A DNA stretch of 64,000 nt from the NCBI GenBank assembly GCA_011799875.1, contig CM022298.1:265353757-265417756 (forward strand), written 5' to 3'. The notes under the pieces were generated by a model, which saw only the letters and a list, made by a program, of their open reading frames with translations, was not told the origin of the DNA and did not search any database. The position numbers were made by a program, and so were the translations under genes. The stretch's first letter is position 1. Each line of letters begins with the position of its first letter. The stretch is from Thinopyrum elongatum. Its lineage: Eukaryota > Streptophyta > Magnoliopsida > Poales > Poaceae. Below are positions 34,328 to 43,426 of this stretch, in pieces.

Positions 34328-34442
34328 ACCTCGAGGCCACTTCCCATCCAGTCACCCATCTTCCAGCCCTAGCACGCCTTACTTTGAAGTTCTGTTAGAT
34401 GAGTTGTCGGTAGGGAAGATGCTCCTTGCTGATATGGGATGC
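34328..34442 (-). repeat. 5S rRNA-derived sequence, copy 2
   Basis: Same orientation as copy 1, 637 bp away. ACTTCCCA, GTCACCCATC, CTAGCACGCC and AAGTTCTG on the plus strand follow the reverse complement of plant 5S rRNA in order, ending GATATGGGATGCC. Box C carries two changes. Subtracting the 222-bp duplication leaves a copy spacing of about 415 bp, compatible with an expanded Cassandra-like TRIM. Confidence 0.55.
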
Positions 34443-34769
34443 CTCTTCACATCCTTTATGGCATACCCGGCTGACCGCACATCACCGGCTGAATGCCACA
34501 TCGCCTATGAATCTAGAAGCTTCCCTCCCTCATCTAGCTGCTTCCCATGTTTCCCCCTTTTTTTGCCGCCTGCCCAACTATAGATCCGCCACACACCGGT
34601 CAATTCCGTGAGAAAATCGTACACATATCAACCCCCGGACATGGTTCGTCTGAAAATCACCACCTGCAACAATATCGATGGTTGATGGAATCACCTGATA
34701 TCCAGCCGTCTATCTCCATGCCCCTTTCCTCCTTGTTCCCCATATGCCCCATTAGATCCTTCTCTGGAG

Positions 34770-35214
34770 GAGCTTGAAGCCGCGCGAAGTGAGGTTGCAC
34801 AAGAGGAGGTGTTGATGGTGGAGGACCATGCGGCGATGGAGATTGATGACGAGCATGTGGAGATATAGATGGAGGACGACAACCATAAGTACGACGATGA
34901 TGAGTTGGTGGTGATTTGCTTCTGGCCATTCCGACGGAGCTGCTCTGATGGTAGAGGAGGAGTTGCATCTGTCCGCTGCCTTGCAGGCGTCGTTTGAGAG
35001 CCTCATCACTGATCAAACTGATCGTGAGACGGACTCCGCCGTCCTTCGCCGTTCCAATGAAATCTCCTTGCAGGACTTCCTCGGCCCTGACGAAGCAAGG
35101 CGGAAGTTCTATACAGACGAACGGCGCACCCTTGAGGACATCCGTGACATCACCGACGAGGCTCGTCGGGAAGAGGAAGTGATGACGATGAAAGCTGGTA
35201 GCACACCAAAGTAG
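34770..35214 (+). pseudogene. Acidic hypothetical protein fragment
   Basis: A Glu/Asp-rich frame starts with LEELEAARSEVAQEEV, meets a TAG near 34866, shifts frame near 34945, and continues as LHLSAALQASFESLI, SLQDFLGPDEARRKFYTDER and EDIRDITDEARREEE, ending at TAG 35212-35214. The continuity of charge and style across the breaks suggests a real but degraded coding region. I do not recognise the family. Neighbours give no clue, and the sequence before it holds the 5S-derived segment. Confidence 0.35.
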
Positions 35215-35375
35215 TTGTACACGCCGAGGACTACTATTAGGGGGGTTCAAGTTTTGAGTAGAGGATAAATTCCTCTCAAATGTATTTATTTTTCATCTTT
35301 AGATTCGTGCCCAATTTTTTTGAGGAATGAATGCGTTATCTCTTTGAGTGCTTTAGACTGAAAATAGCGTGCAAA

Positions 35376-35645
35376 TGTATTGCTAATTCATCCAAAATTG
35401 ACGTGCCGACCATAGTTTGATCTATTTGTTCTGAAGTAGGCATGTCCAATGTCTGAAATAGAATTGATCTTCCCATCCAAACTTTAACCTATTTTATTCA
35501 ATCATATGTAGAGCACAAATCCATATGATTTTACAAATCAACAACCAATTATAGCAAATGCATTCCAAATTTATCCAAAATTAACGTGGTGACGAAACTG
35601 TTATTTGTTTGTTCCGAAGTAGGCATGTCCACTTTCGGACATTGC
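35376..35645 (+). repeat. Direct repeat pair, spacing about 184 bp
   Basis: AATTCATCCAAAATTGACGT...GTTC.GAAGTAGGCATGTCCA (35384-35450) recurs as TTTATCCAAAATTAACGT...GTTCCGAAGTAGGCATGTCCA (about 35568-35632). The surrounding DNA is AT-rich, with no gene seen in 35250-35960. Confidence 0.55.
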
Positions 35646-35959
35646 GACAGATTTTTCTTACAAAACAACAAGCAATCACAGTGAATGGTAGATGTACCTG
35701 ACAAGTGGACAAGGCCAATGTAACATGCATCTTACTTCTACTTGTGCATGCTACAAACATATCTTGGTTCGTTCATGTACACGTTACGAAGCAACCACAC
35801 CCAAAGATTTTGCATTTTCTTCTCTACATTATGTACATGTTTAAAAAGCCGATATTAATAACCCATACAAAAATGCCCAAATTTTGAATCATGATTACAA
35901 AGAAAAAACCACTTTTGGCCATATGAAAGTTGCAACAATAAGTTGTTTTAATCAAGACA

Positions 35960-36690
35960 ACACAGGTGCACTAGGGGTATGGAAGTAGTGTTACTAGGGG
36001 GTATAAAAGGAGAACATTTGTGCACTAGTGGTATGGAAGTAGTGTTAGCAGGAGTTACAAAAGGGTGTAGCATCTTATTTTGAAATGGTTATGAGTACAT
36101 GGAAAACGAAAGGAAATGCCACAATATGAATGAGAAAACACATATACAATAAGTTCTTTGAATTACGGAGAACACATGTGCACTAGGGGTATGGAAGTAG
36201 TGATAGTACGAGGTACAAAAGGGTGTAGCATCTTAATTTTCAAATGGTTATGAGTACACAGAAAATCAAAGGAAATGCTACAGTGAACGAGAAAACACAT
36301 CTACAATAAGTTGTGAATCAAGGAGAACATGTGAGCACTAGGGGTATGGAGGTAGGGTTAGTAGGAGGTACAAAATGGCGTACCATCTAGATTTTGAAAT
36401 GGTTATGTGTGCATGGAAAATGAAAGGAAATGCTAAGTGAATGAGAAAACACATCTATAATAAGCTGTTTGAAACAAGGAGAACATGTGAGCACTAGGGG
36501 TATGGAGGTAGTGTTAGTAGGAGGTACAAAAGGGCGTACCATCTTGATTTTAAAATGGTTATGAGTACATGGAAAATGAAAAAGAAGTACAATAATGAAT
36601 GAGAAAACACATCTACAATTAGTTGTTTAAATCAAGGAGAACATGTCTGTACTAGAGGTATGGAAGTAGTGTCAAGTGGTAATGTTAGTT
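35960..36690 (+). repeat. Tandem array, unit about 156 bp
   Basis: The motif CACTAGGGGTATGGA(A/G)GTAG recurs at 35971, 36025, 36183, 36338, 36494 and 36652 (positions of its CTAG). The last five are 155-158 bp apart; the first pair is a 54-bp partial. Each unit also holds GGTACAAAAGGG, AAATGGTTATG and GAGAAAACACAT blocks. The unit length is near that of many plant satellites, but there are only four to five units. Confidence 0.85.
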
Positions 36691-36959
36691 CAAATTTCAC
36701 ATGGACAAAGATATATTATATGATCTATTATAAATTATTGTTGGTTTGTCATGTACAAGGAAAAGAATGGTTCATTTAAAACTTGTTCACTGGACCTTGG
36801 CAGAACAAATAAACCTCTTCTAAAAAATAAAAAGTTTCCCCCTTCCTTTAATATTCTTGTTGGACCCAAAGTTTTCATTCCCTCCACCCTTTCATTCCGT
36901 CTCTTTTTTGTTCCCTACAACTATTTTAAATGCCGCACTCATTTTCCCGAAACCCACCG

Positions 36960-36966
36960 TATAAAG
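36960..36966 (+). promoter_or_regulatory. Candidate TATA box
   Basis: TATAAAG, followed by a pyrimidine-rich 5'-leader-like stretch and an ATG 97 bp downstream (37063). The upstream 200 bp is also pyrimidine-rich. This is the most promoter-like place in the 31-38 kb segment. Confidence 0.35.
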
Positions 36967-37062
36967 CTTCTTCCAAATTCACCAAAAAAACCCACATCTT
37001 CATTCGCACCGTCCCCTCATATGTCTCTTCTTCCACAAATCTAGTCCACTTGTGGCGGCCAA

Positions 37063-37161
37063 ATGGATCCCTCCCTGGCGTCCGGCATGGCCGGCATGCT
37101 TCAAAGTGGCAAACAATGTATACCTCCCCCATTTACCCCAAACCTAATCCTAGACTACCTG
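37063..37161 (+). CDS. Candidate first exon of an unrecognised gene
   Basis: ATG at 37063 opens MDPSLASGMAGMLQSGKQCI and continues to LILDYL over exactly 33 codons, then meets a CTG|GTAACA donor-like site at 37162. It lies a normal distance from the TATA at 36960. A possible later exon is 37571-37755, but the phases do not join cleanly. Family unknown. Confidence 0.28.
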
Positions 37162-37570
37162 GTAACAACTCTAGCCCCCTCTCGCCCCATCGCCCCTTTT
37201 AGGATTTGCACGTGCTTTTACGTTTTCACATGTTGTTCTTTGATAGAAGTAATCAAATTGTAGGCTCCGTACATCATCTAATTCTATCTAGGATTATACC
37301 AATTTAGTATGTAGAATAAATTAGCTGTATTATATGCGGTACTATAGCTAGTTCTATCTAGGGTTACAGTAATTTAGCATGGAGGTTCATATTAAATCAT
37401 GTGTGCTTTTTTCACAATTGAATGAAATCTTCTTCTTAATATAACATGTTGTTCTAGATTTGGTAGTGCAGTACTACTTGTTATTCTTACTAATACAATC
37501 TACTTATGGAGTATGTGTTACCATGTGAATCTTTGTTCATATTATTGATGACCATGCTTAGTAACAAGTC

Positions 37571-37762
37571 ATGTCTGACTCTACAGCTGCTGCTGCCAGA
37601 CCAACACATCTGTACTACAGGTTTAAAGAAGAAACACCAGAGTACGATTGTCCTATAACCAAATGTGCGCCGAGAAAAGATGTGGTCTATGAAATTGATA
37701 TGGATTCACAGGGTTCAGATGATGCCATTCAGATTGATATAGGTCAAGATCCAGGTAATTGA
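37571..37762 (+). CDS. Candidate internal exon or small ORF, unrecognised
   Basis: An open frame with PTHLYYRFKEETPEYDCPIT and an acidic EIDMDSQGSDDAIQIDIGQD end, reaching a CCAG|GTAATT donor-like site at 37755. The composition is protein-like. I do not recognise it; it could be a gene fragment carried by a DNA transposon. Confidence 0.25.
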   Translation: MSDSTAAAARPTHLYYRFKEETPEYDCPITKCAPRKDVVYEIDMDSQGSDDAIQIDIGQDPGN

Positions 37763-38345
37763 TACCTCCTTTTATTTATCTGGTATTGGAACAAAAAAGA
37801 GTATCCCGCACCTATTTCCCCAGCGGTGACCCTGGGTTATCGAACCCATGAGAGGAAGATTCCCTTGAAGCGATGGTCACTAGCAAGCTTTTCTCAAAGT
37901 GTCAAATCAGTAAGCAACTAGTGATTCAAACACTTATAATAAAAAGAGGTACGAGTATGAGGCCTTATGCTTACAACCTTGTATTTGCGCTGGGATCAAA
38001 TAAGATATTAATTTGTGCGCTGGAAGTCAACCATCGAGATGTGCTTGTTATAGATCGAAGTGGGGGATGTGTCCAAATAACATCTTGACCGGCACAAGTC
38101 CTGCATCAAGAATCAGTTGTCCTACCATAGGCCCTATCCGTTGCGCGGGGTTGCCTTGATAGTTTAGATAATGAAATCAGATAAGAGCTTTGGGCACTTA
38201 ATGACTACACATCATTTATCTCCAAGGATACGATCCATGTTACCCTATTGAACCTTACTGTCATCGGTGTTTGGTAGAACACTTCACGGTCTCCTTGCTC
38301 ATAGCCTCACCGGTGCTTGATCTCCATCATCCTGGGTACCTGCAG
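37763..38345. other. Stretch without a supported gene
   Basis: Mixed composition, no long frame and no repeat shared with other parts of the window. It ends where the small LTR element begins. Confidence 0.35.
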
Positions 38346-39210
38346 TGTCGTGCGGAGACAATCTATGGGACCGACAAAGGCCCCTTTTATGGTTCGACTG
38401 GGGAGATCAGTGAGCAAAAAGAGCAAAACTAGCATAATGCACGATGTTTACCCAAGTTCGGGCAGCTGCGAAGCACAAAACCCTACTCGATCTTTGGTGT
38501 ATTGGATATGAGCACGGGTACAAGGGAGCGCAACTTGCCGGCAAGGTTGCGCGGGAAGTGCAACTTCGCACTTGTTTGTGCAGAGTGTTGACCTTTGTAA
38601 AGGTAGCCATGGGCCTCCTTTTATAGAGAAAGGGGTCACCACAGTGACAAAATGGACTTTACATAAGGTGAATAGTGGCTATAGTGCCAAATTGCTAACT
38701 TTGACGGGTTAGGAGAAATGCATTAATTGCATCGTGAGGTGTCACATTGATGAAGCTTCCCGGCAAGAGTTGCGTCTCCTTCTGCGCCATTCGCCCATCT
38801 ACTTCTTATTCCTTCGACATGCCCCTGGGACGGGTGTCACTAAAGTTGTGTCTTTGGCAGTGAGCTGACACGTGCCTAGACAGGACTCACCTAACTACCT
38901 GCCCGCTCGACACATATACGACAAGTGACAACCTGGTCGATGAGGTGGAGTGGTGGCAAGGTAGTGGGATTCTTGCCGGGCTCAGAGCTTGCCGGGTCTT
39001 CGCTAGCTTCCCGGCAAGGTTCTTGCCGGGAACCACAAACTTGATCTTCTGTACTCTTGATGTTTGGCTTGGAGGTATTCCTTGCATCTTTGCCAATTGG
39101 CCTTGAGTTTATCGTTTAGTTGTCCTCCGGCAAGCCTTGCTATCGGGAATGCTGCTACTGCCTGTGCATAAGTCTAGGGTACTAAGGACCCAAATCTTAG
39201 TACACCGACA
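38346..39210 (+). mobile_element. Left LTR (865 bp) of a small LTR element
   Basis: Starts TGTCGTG and ends CACCGACA, with a 5-bp terminal inverted repeat TGTCG/CGACA. It aligns in order with 42121-43045: CTATGGG..C, CCCCTTT.TGGTT, ACCCA.GTTCGGGC.GCTG, CCTCCTTTTATAG. A TATA-like TTTTATAG lies at 38620. It contains a cluster of CTTGCCGGG motifs in both orientations, including a perfect 11-bp palindrome at 39008-39032. Divergence from the second LTR is high, so the two may not be sisters from one insertion. Confidence 0.62.
39008..39032. repeat. Perfect palindrome built from the CTTGCCGGG motif
   Basis: TTCCCGGCAAG and CTTGCCGGGAA with a 3-nt loop. Further CTTGCCGGG copies lie at 38973 and 38988, and CCCGGCAAG at 38759. 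The clustering inside a U5/U3-type LTR region suggests a binding site or a foldback. Confidence 0.6.
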
Positions 39211-39605
39211 GGAGCCCCCGGGCCTGGGCCACACATGCATGCGAGGCGTCATTGGGCTAGGCCCAAAACAATGCGTAGGCACGTGTGGAAGAGGATAACT
39301 GTCATAATCTTCTCTTTCGCTGCGCCACCACGATGCACATTAAATGCGAAACATGGGAGAGGTGGGACAAAATGGTTGCATTGGTAGTGCGCCTGTAAAA
39401 GCGCATCCACGTTGGACAGTAAAGAACCAGCCCTGCGCCTTCCCCATAAAAAGGAATCCAGGCGAGACATTGCTCATTTACCTCCTTCCCTTCCCAATCT
39501 AGCAGTCATCATTGTCTTCCTCCTTACGCCAAAAATAGAGCACTCTACATCCATGCACTGCCCCCACACTTCAACTTCTCCTCAGCCCCTGCTTCCATAG
39601 CCACC

Positions 39606-42120
39606 ATGGTGCCAAAAATGAGCAAGGACAAGGCAGAGAAGGTCGTCGAGCCGGACACGGAGGCGAAGAAGAAAGCCTTGGCGGATGCACAGAGGCAAAA
39701 CGTCGTCTTCCCTCTAGTGCTTGACAAGAGCAACTTGGTCAAACGGTACACATACATGTGGGGGAAACAAACAAAAGCTCACACCGTCCCCATGTACTTA
39801 CCGGCTTTGTCTAGAGAAGTGCCGACAAATTCCCTTTCTTTGTTGCATATTTCTACTGTGGTCTCTATCCCCCTTTCTCCGATTTCTTCAACAACATCAT
39901 GTACACATATGGCTTCCATCTCCTTGATTTCACCCAAATGCTGCCACTTGCATGTCGGTTTTTGCACATCTTTGTGAAAATTTTGCCAGAGTAGTCCCCA
40001 ACACCGCCCTCTTCCGCCACTATTTTATCCCCCGCATCGAGACAGGAGATGCCCTCTCTGGTTCCATCACTTGGATTCCAAGGGGCTGGAACAAGGACAT
40101 GTATCCATATGGGAATCTGCATAAGATGTGGGAAGAATGGCGGGCTGAATGGTGCTCGATCAAGGAGGTAGATTTCCTGCCGTTCTACTTGCCCCGGCTG
40201 GCGAAGGTGATTCGCGGCAAGGACTGGAGTGACTTCAAAAAGGATGATGAGAATCTCAACATTGCTGTCACCAGAATCCATTGTCTCAGATCCGAGGGGC
40301 TCACTCTCGAGATGGTTGGCGCTGAATTCCTTCGCCGCCGGATTGCTCCTCTGCAGAACAAGGAAAGGCCAGCATGGGGTTTCAAGAACGTCGCTGACAT
40401 CATGAGGTTGTACTAGGGGCTGAATAACATCTTGATGATCATGCAACACACTTCTCTCTACCACACACTACTTAGGCCAAACGGCAAGTATATGTTGCTG
40501 GCAGGCATAGTTCCACTATGTAACAATTCTGCCCTTAGTGCCATAATCTCCACAATGCCGTAGTACGATGCTCATGGCGTTCTTGAAACCTGGGATGTTG
40601 CATCAGCAGAGTGCGCATAGGAGTTCTTCGACAGCTTGTCGAGGAAGCTATCAGAAAAGAGTTAGAGCTCATATGTCCAACCACTTACGAGAAAGTGGCC
40701 TACATTGCCAGCAGGGCAGAAGAGGCACAACTTGCTGCGGAGGCTGGTGATTTCTGTCACTTGCTGGCTGAAACTGGTGAAGAAGAAGTATGGATGCTCG
40801 AAGAAGATCTTGCCGATGAGGGCGAGGCTATCGGGGGGTAGGGTGACGAGGCTGCTGCGAATCCACTGACAAAGATGTCCACGAAGAGCAGCAGCCCGAT
40901 AAGCCTCCTGCTCCGGCAAGAAAACCACATGTCCTTCGGAAGGCAGTTTCTGGTGATGCACTGCGTCCTTCTTCAAGTAGTGGGGTTGCCGACAAGAAGG
41001 CGAACGACAAGGCCACGCAGCGACAAGAAGCCCAACAGCAACATATGCGGCATACAAGACGCACCACCACGTGGACGACTGGGTCGACGGGGGCAACAGG
41101 CACAACCACGCTGGTAGCAGGAGCGGTAGGGTCATCTCGATCTTCTAATCCTGCTACATCCAAGCGCATGAGGACTCCTACCCCACCTCTCAGCACCAGC
41201 ACTAGAGCAGATGTCGACTTCGATATTTCTACTTTCAGCGAAGGCGAAGAAAAGGAGGAGTAAGAGCTCTTGCCGTATCCTTTAATCTTTGACTTTCTTT
41301 ATTTGTTGATTTGACTTGCTTCATTTTGTCTTGTTTTGTTTTCTGCAGAGATGCAAAAATGCTAGCATAGAGGTAGGCGAAGAGGGCGAAGACTTCGACG
41401 GGCATCGAGCCATCGGCAAGAACCATGGTTGATCCAGAGACCATCGTCATCAGCCAAGAACCCAGCCCTCGACGCAACCCCCAGCGGGAGTTCATCACTC
41501 ATTTCCCGCTAGCAAGTGTTGGTGTGGAGATCTTCACTGCTGACATCAACGAGCTTGTAGGAGAAGACCAGAGCTAAGAGAATCAGCCAGGGGAAATTTT
41601 CATGCGCCGTCCTCATCAACTACACCGGCCGAAGACGGCTCTATGACAAGGGCCTCCACCGATGAGCCCGTCCGTGTTGAGGAGCCGGCAATCACGAGTG
41701 CAGGTGGCTACGCGATGGCCACTGATGTTTCCGAAGGAGAGGAAATCACTCCTCAACAGTCCCACACAGGTAATCCACTTGCTTTTGAGCATTTGCCTTT
41801 TCTCTGTTGTTTTTGTTTCCTTGAACTTGACTTTGAATTTGGTTTGTTCTTCTCCTCTATCTTCAGACCCACCTCCAGGTGATGATACGAAGGTTGACGT
41901 TGACGTCGCGAGGATCATGAAGGACACCGCTGCTGAGGCCGATAGGATTGCTGCCGACGAGGCCGCCAAGGTTGCACAAGAAGAAGTAGTTAAGAAAACC
42001 GCTGAGGAGGCCAAAAACGAGTCCACAAAGGGCACTTACAGCATTCCTACCGCAGGAGCGCTTCGCGCTAGCCCAGCTATGAGAGCGTCAGCTACCGGCA
42101 AGGCTATTGTCGAGGATGAA
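39606..42120 (+). pseudogene. Putative gypsy-type transposon domain protein, sense ORF of the small element
   Basis: ATG at 39606 opens MVPKMSKDKAEKVVEPD. After a frameshift near 39830 the conserved core follows (CMSVFAHLCENFARVVPNTA, FRHYFIPRIE, GSITWIPRGWNKDMYP, GKDWSDF, TLEMVGAEFLRRRIAPLQNK), which I recognise as the grass 'putative gypsy type transposon' domain (Pfam PF04195 from memory). A stop at 40414 and frame changes follow, then an ICPTTYEKVAYIASRAEEA segment and charged C-terminal parts. Two stretches look like introns: GTAAGA (41262) to TTTCTGCAG (41349), and ACAG|GTAATC (41769) to TTCAG (41868). The role in retrotransposition is unknown. The protein is broken. Confidence 0.6.
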
Positions 42121-43045
42121 TGCCGTGGGTAAACACGATCACCTATGGGGCCACGGGCCCCTTTGTGGTTTGGCAGGGGGAAGGTCACGTGGCACAAAGA
42201 GCGGAGGCCATGAAGCAGCATGACGATGGGACTCTAGTGGTTTTTACCCAGGTTCGGGCCGCTGAGAAGCGTACAACCCTACTCCTGCTTTGGTGGATTG
42301 GATGGAAGAACACGAAGAACACGCAGCGCCCAAGCCAGGCAAGGTTGCCTGGGGGAGGGCCACCGCACGAGTACAAGTGTGCGGCGGTCTGAATCCCTCT
42401 CTTGGTTGCCTTGGACCTCCTTTTATAGCTTCATGGGTAAACACAGTGGCAAAACAGACATTGTCTCGTGATTAGATAGCCAACGGTGCTATCATACCTA
42501 ACTCTGGCACTTGGGACAAAATGCCATAAATGCTACCTTAGGTGGCGTGCGTGGGTGCATCCCCAGCAAGCTTATATCGCCGCTTAACCATCCTCTGCTT
42601 ATCATCTTGACACGCCTCTGGACGGTTGTCAAATGAGTGCCACTTAATCACCTGGGGTGCTCGACACCGCATCGGTAAGTGACTAGCGTCGAGGTGCGGT
42701 GGTGTCTTGGTGGAGGTTTTGTTTCTGGGGTCCCCGGCAGGCTTGCTAGGGCGATTCTAGACTTGCCTTCGGGGAGGTCTCGACCTAGCCAGGCTCTCCT
42801 GCCCGGCAAGGGAGGCCTTCCCAAGGTAATATCCTGCAGCTTTGGTCTTCTTAATGCTCTCTTTGATGTCACGAAGAGCAGCTACTCTAGCTTGGCCTTG
42901 CATGGACTTGTTTTGGGCTTGTACTGACGGGTTCAGCTCTACTGGAGTAGCTATCCCCCCGGCAAGTCCTGGCTATCAGGGCGGAGGTTTTCTATTTGTG
43001 CACAAGTCAGGGGACATAAAACACCCCTGTTTGTGTACCCCGACA
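42121..43045 (+). mobile_element. Second LTR (925 bp) of the small element family
   Basis: Starts TGCCGTG and ends CCCCGACA; TATA-like TTTTATAG at 42421. It is followed not by flanking DNA but by GAAGCCTCCGGGCCTAAGCC, the counterpart of the GGAGCCCCCGGGCCTGGGCC that follows the left LTR. It therefore also behaves as a 5' LTR, as in a tandem or recombined pair. Confidence 0.6.
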
Positions 43046-43426
43046 GAAGCCTCCGGGCCTAAGCCAAACGTGTCACCAGGCATCATTGGGTTAGGCCCCA
43101 AACAGTGCACGGACACGCGTCGAAGCAGTGCTGTCAATGCAGTCTTGGTGTCGCGGGGATGGACCCCGGGCAGGTAACGGAACCTGGATCCCTTTCGAAA
43201 ACATCAGGGCTAGCAACGCCCCTCAATCCGGCTTGCCCTAGGCTGGATTCCCAGCGCAACCCGGCCAAGCCAGCTGGTGCATGCCGGCCAGTTCCCACGA
43301 GTCAAACCTCCATCGACAAACCAGCATGGCTACACTGTGCCCTCCTTTACGCCGGCCCTGGTGGGCGCGGCTGCCATGCCGACCAAGCCCCCGCCTGGGG
43401 CAGGCGGCACCTTGGAGGCGCGACCC
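43046..43426 (+). mobile_element. 5' internal stub of a second small-element copy
   Basis: Homologous in its first ~90 bp to 39211-39300 (GGGCCT, GGCATCATTGGG.TAGGCCC, ACA.TGC blocks). It is cut off at 43426 by the LTR of the next Tekay-type element. No gene is seen. Confidence 0.5.
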
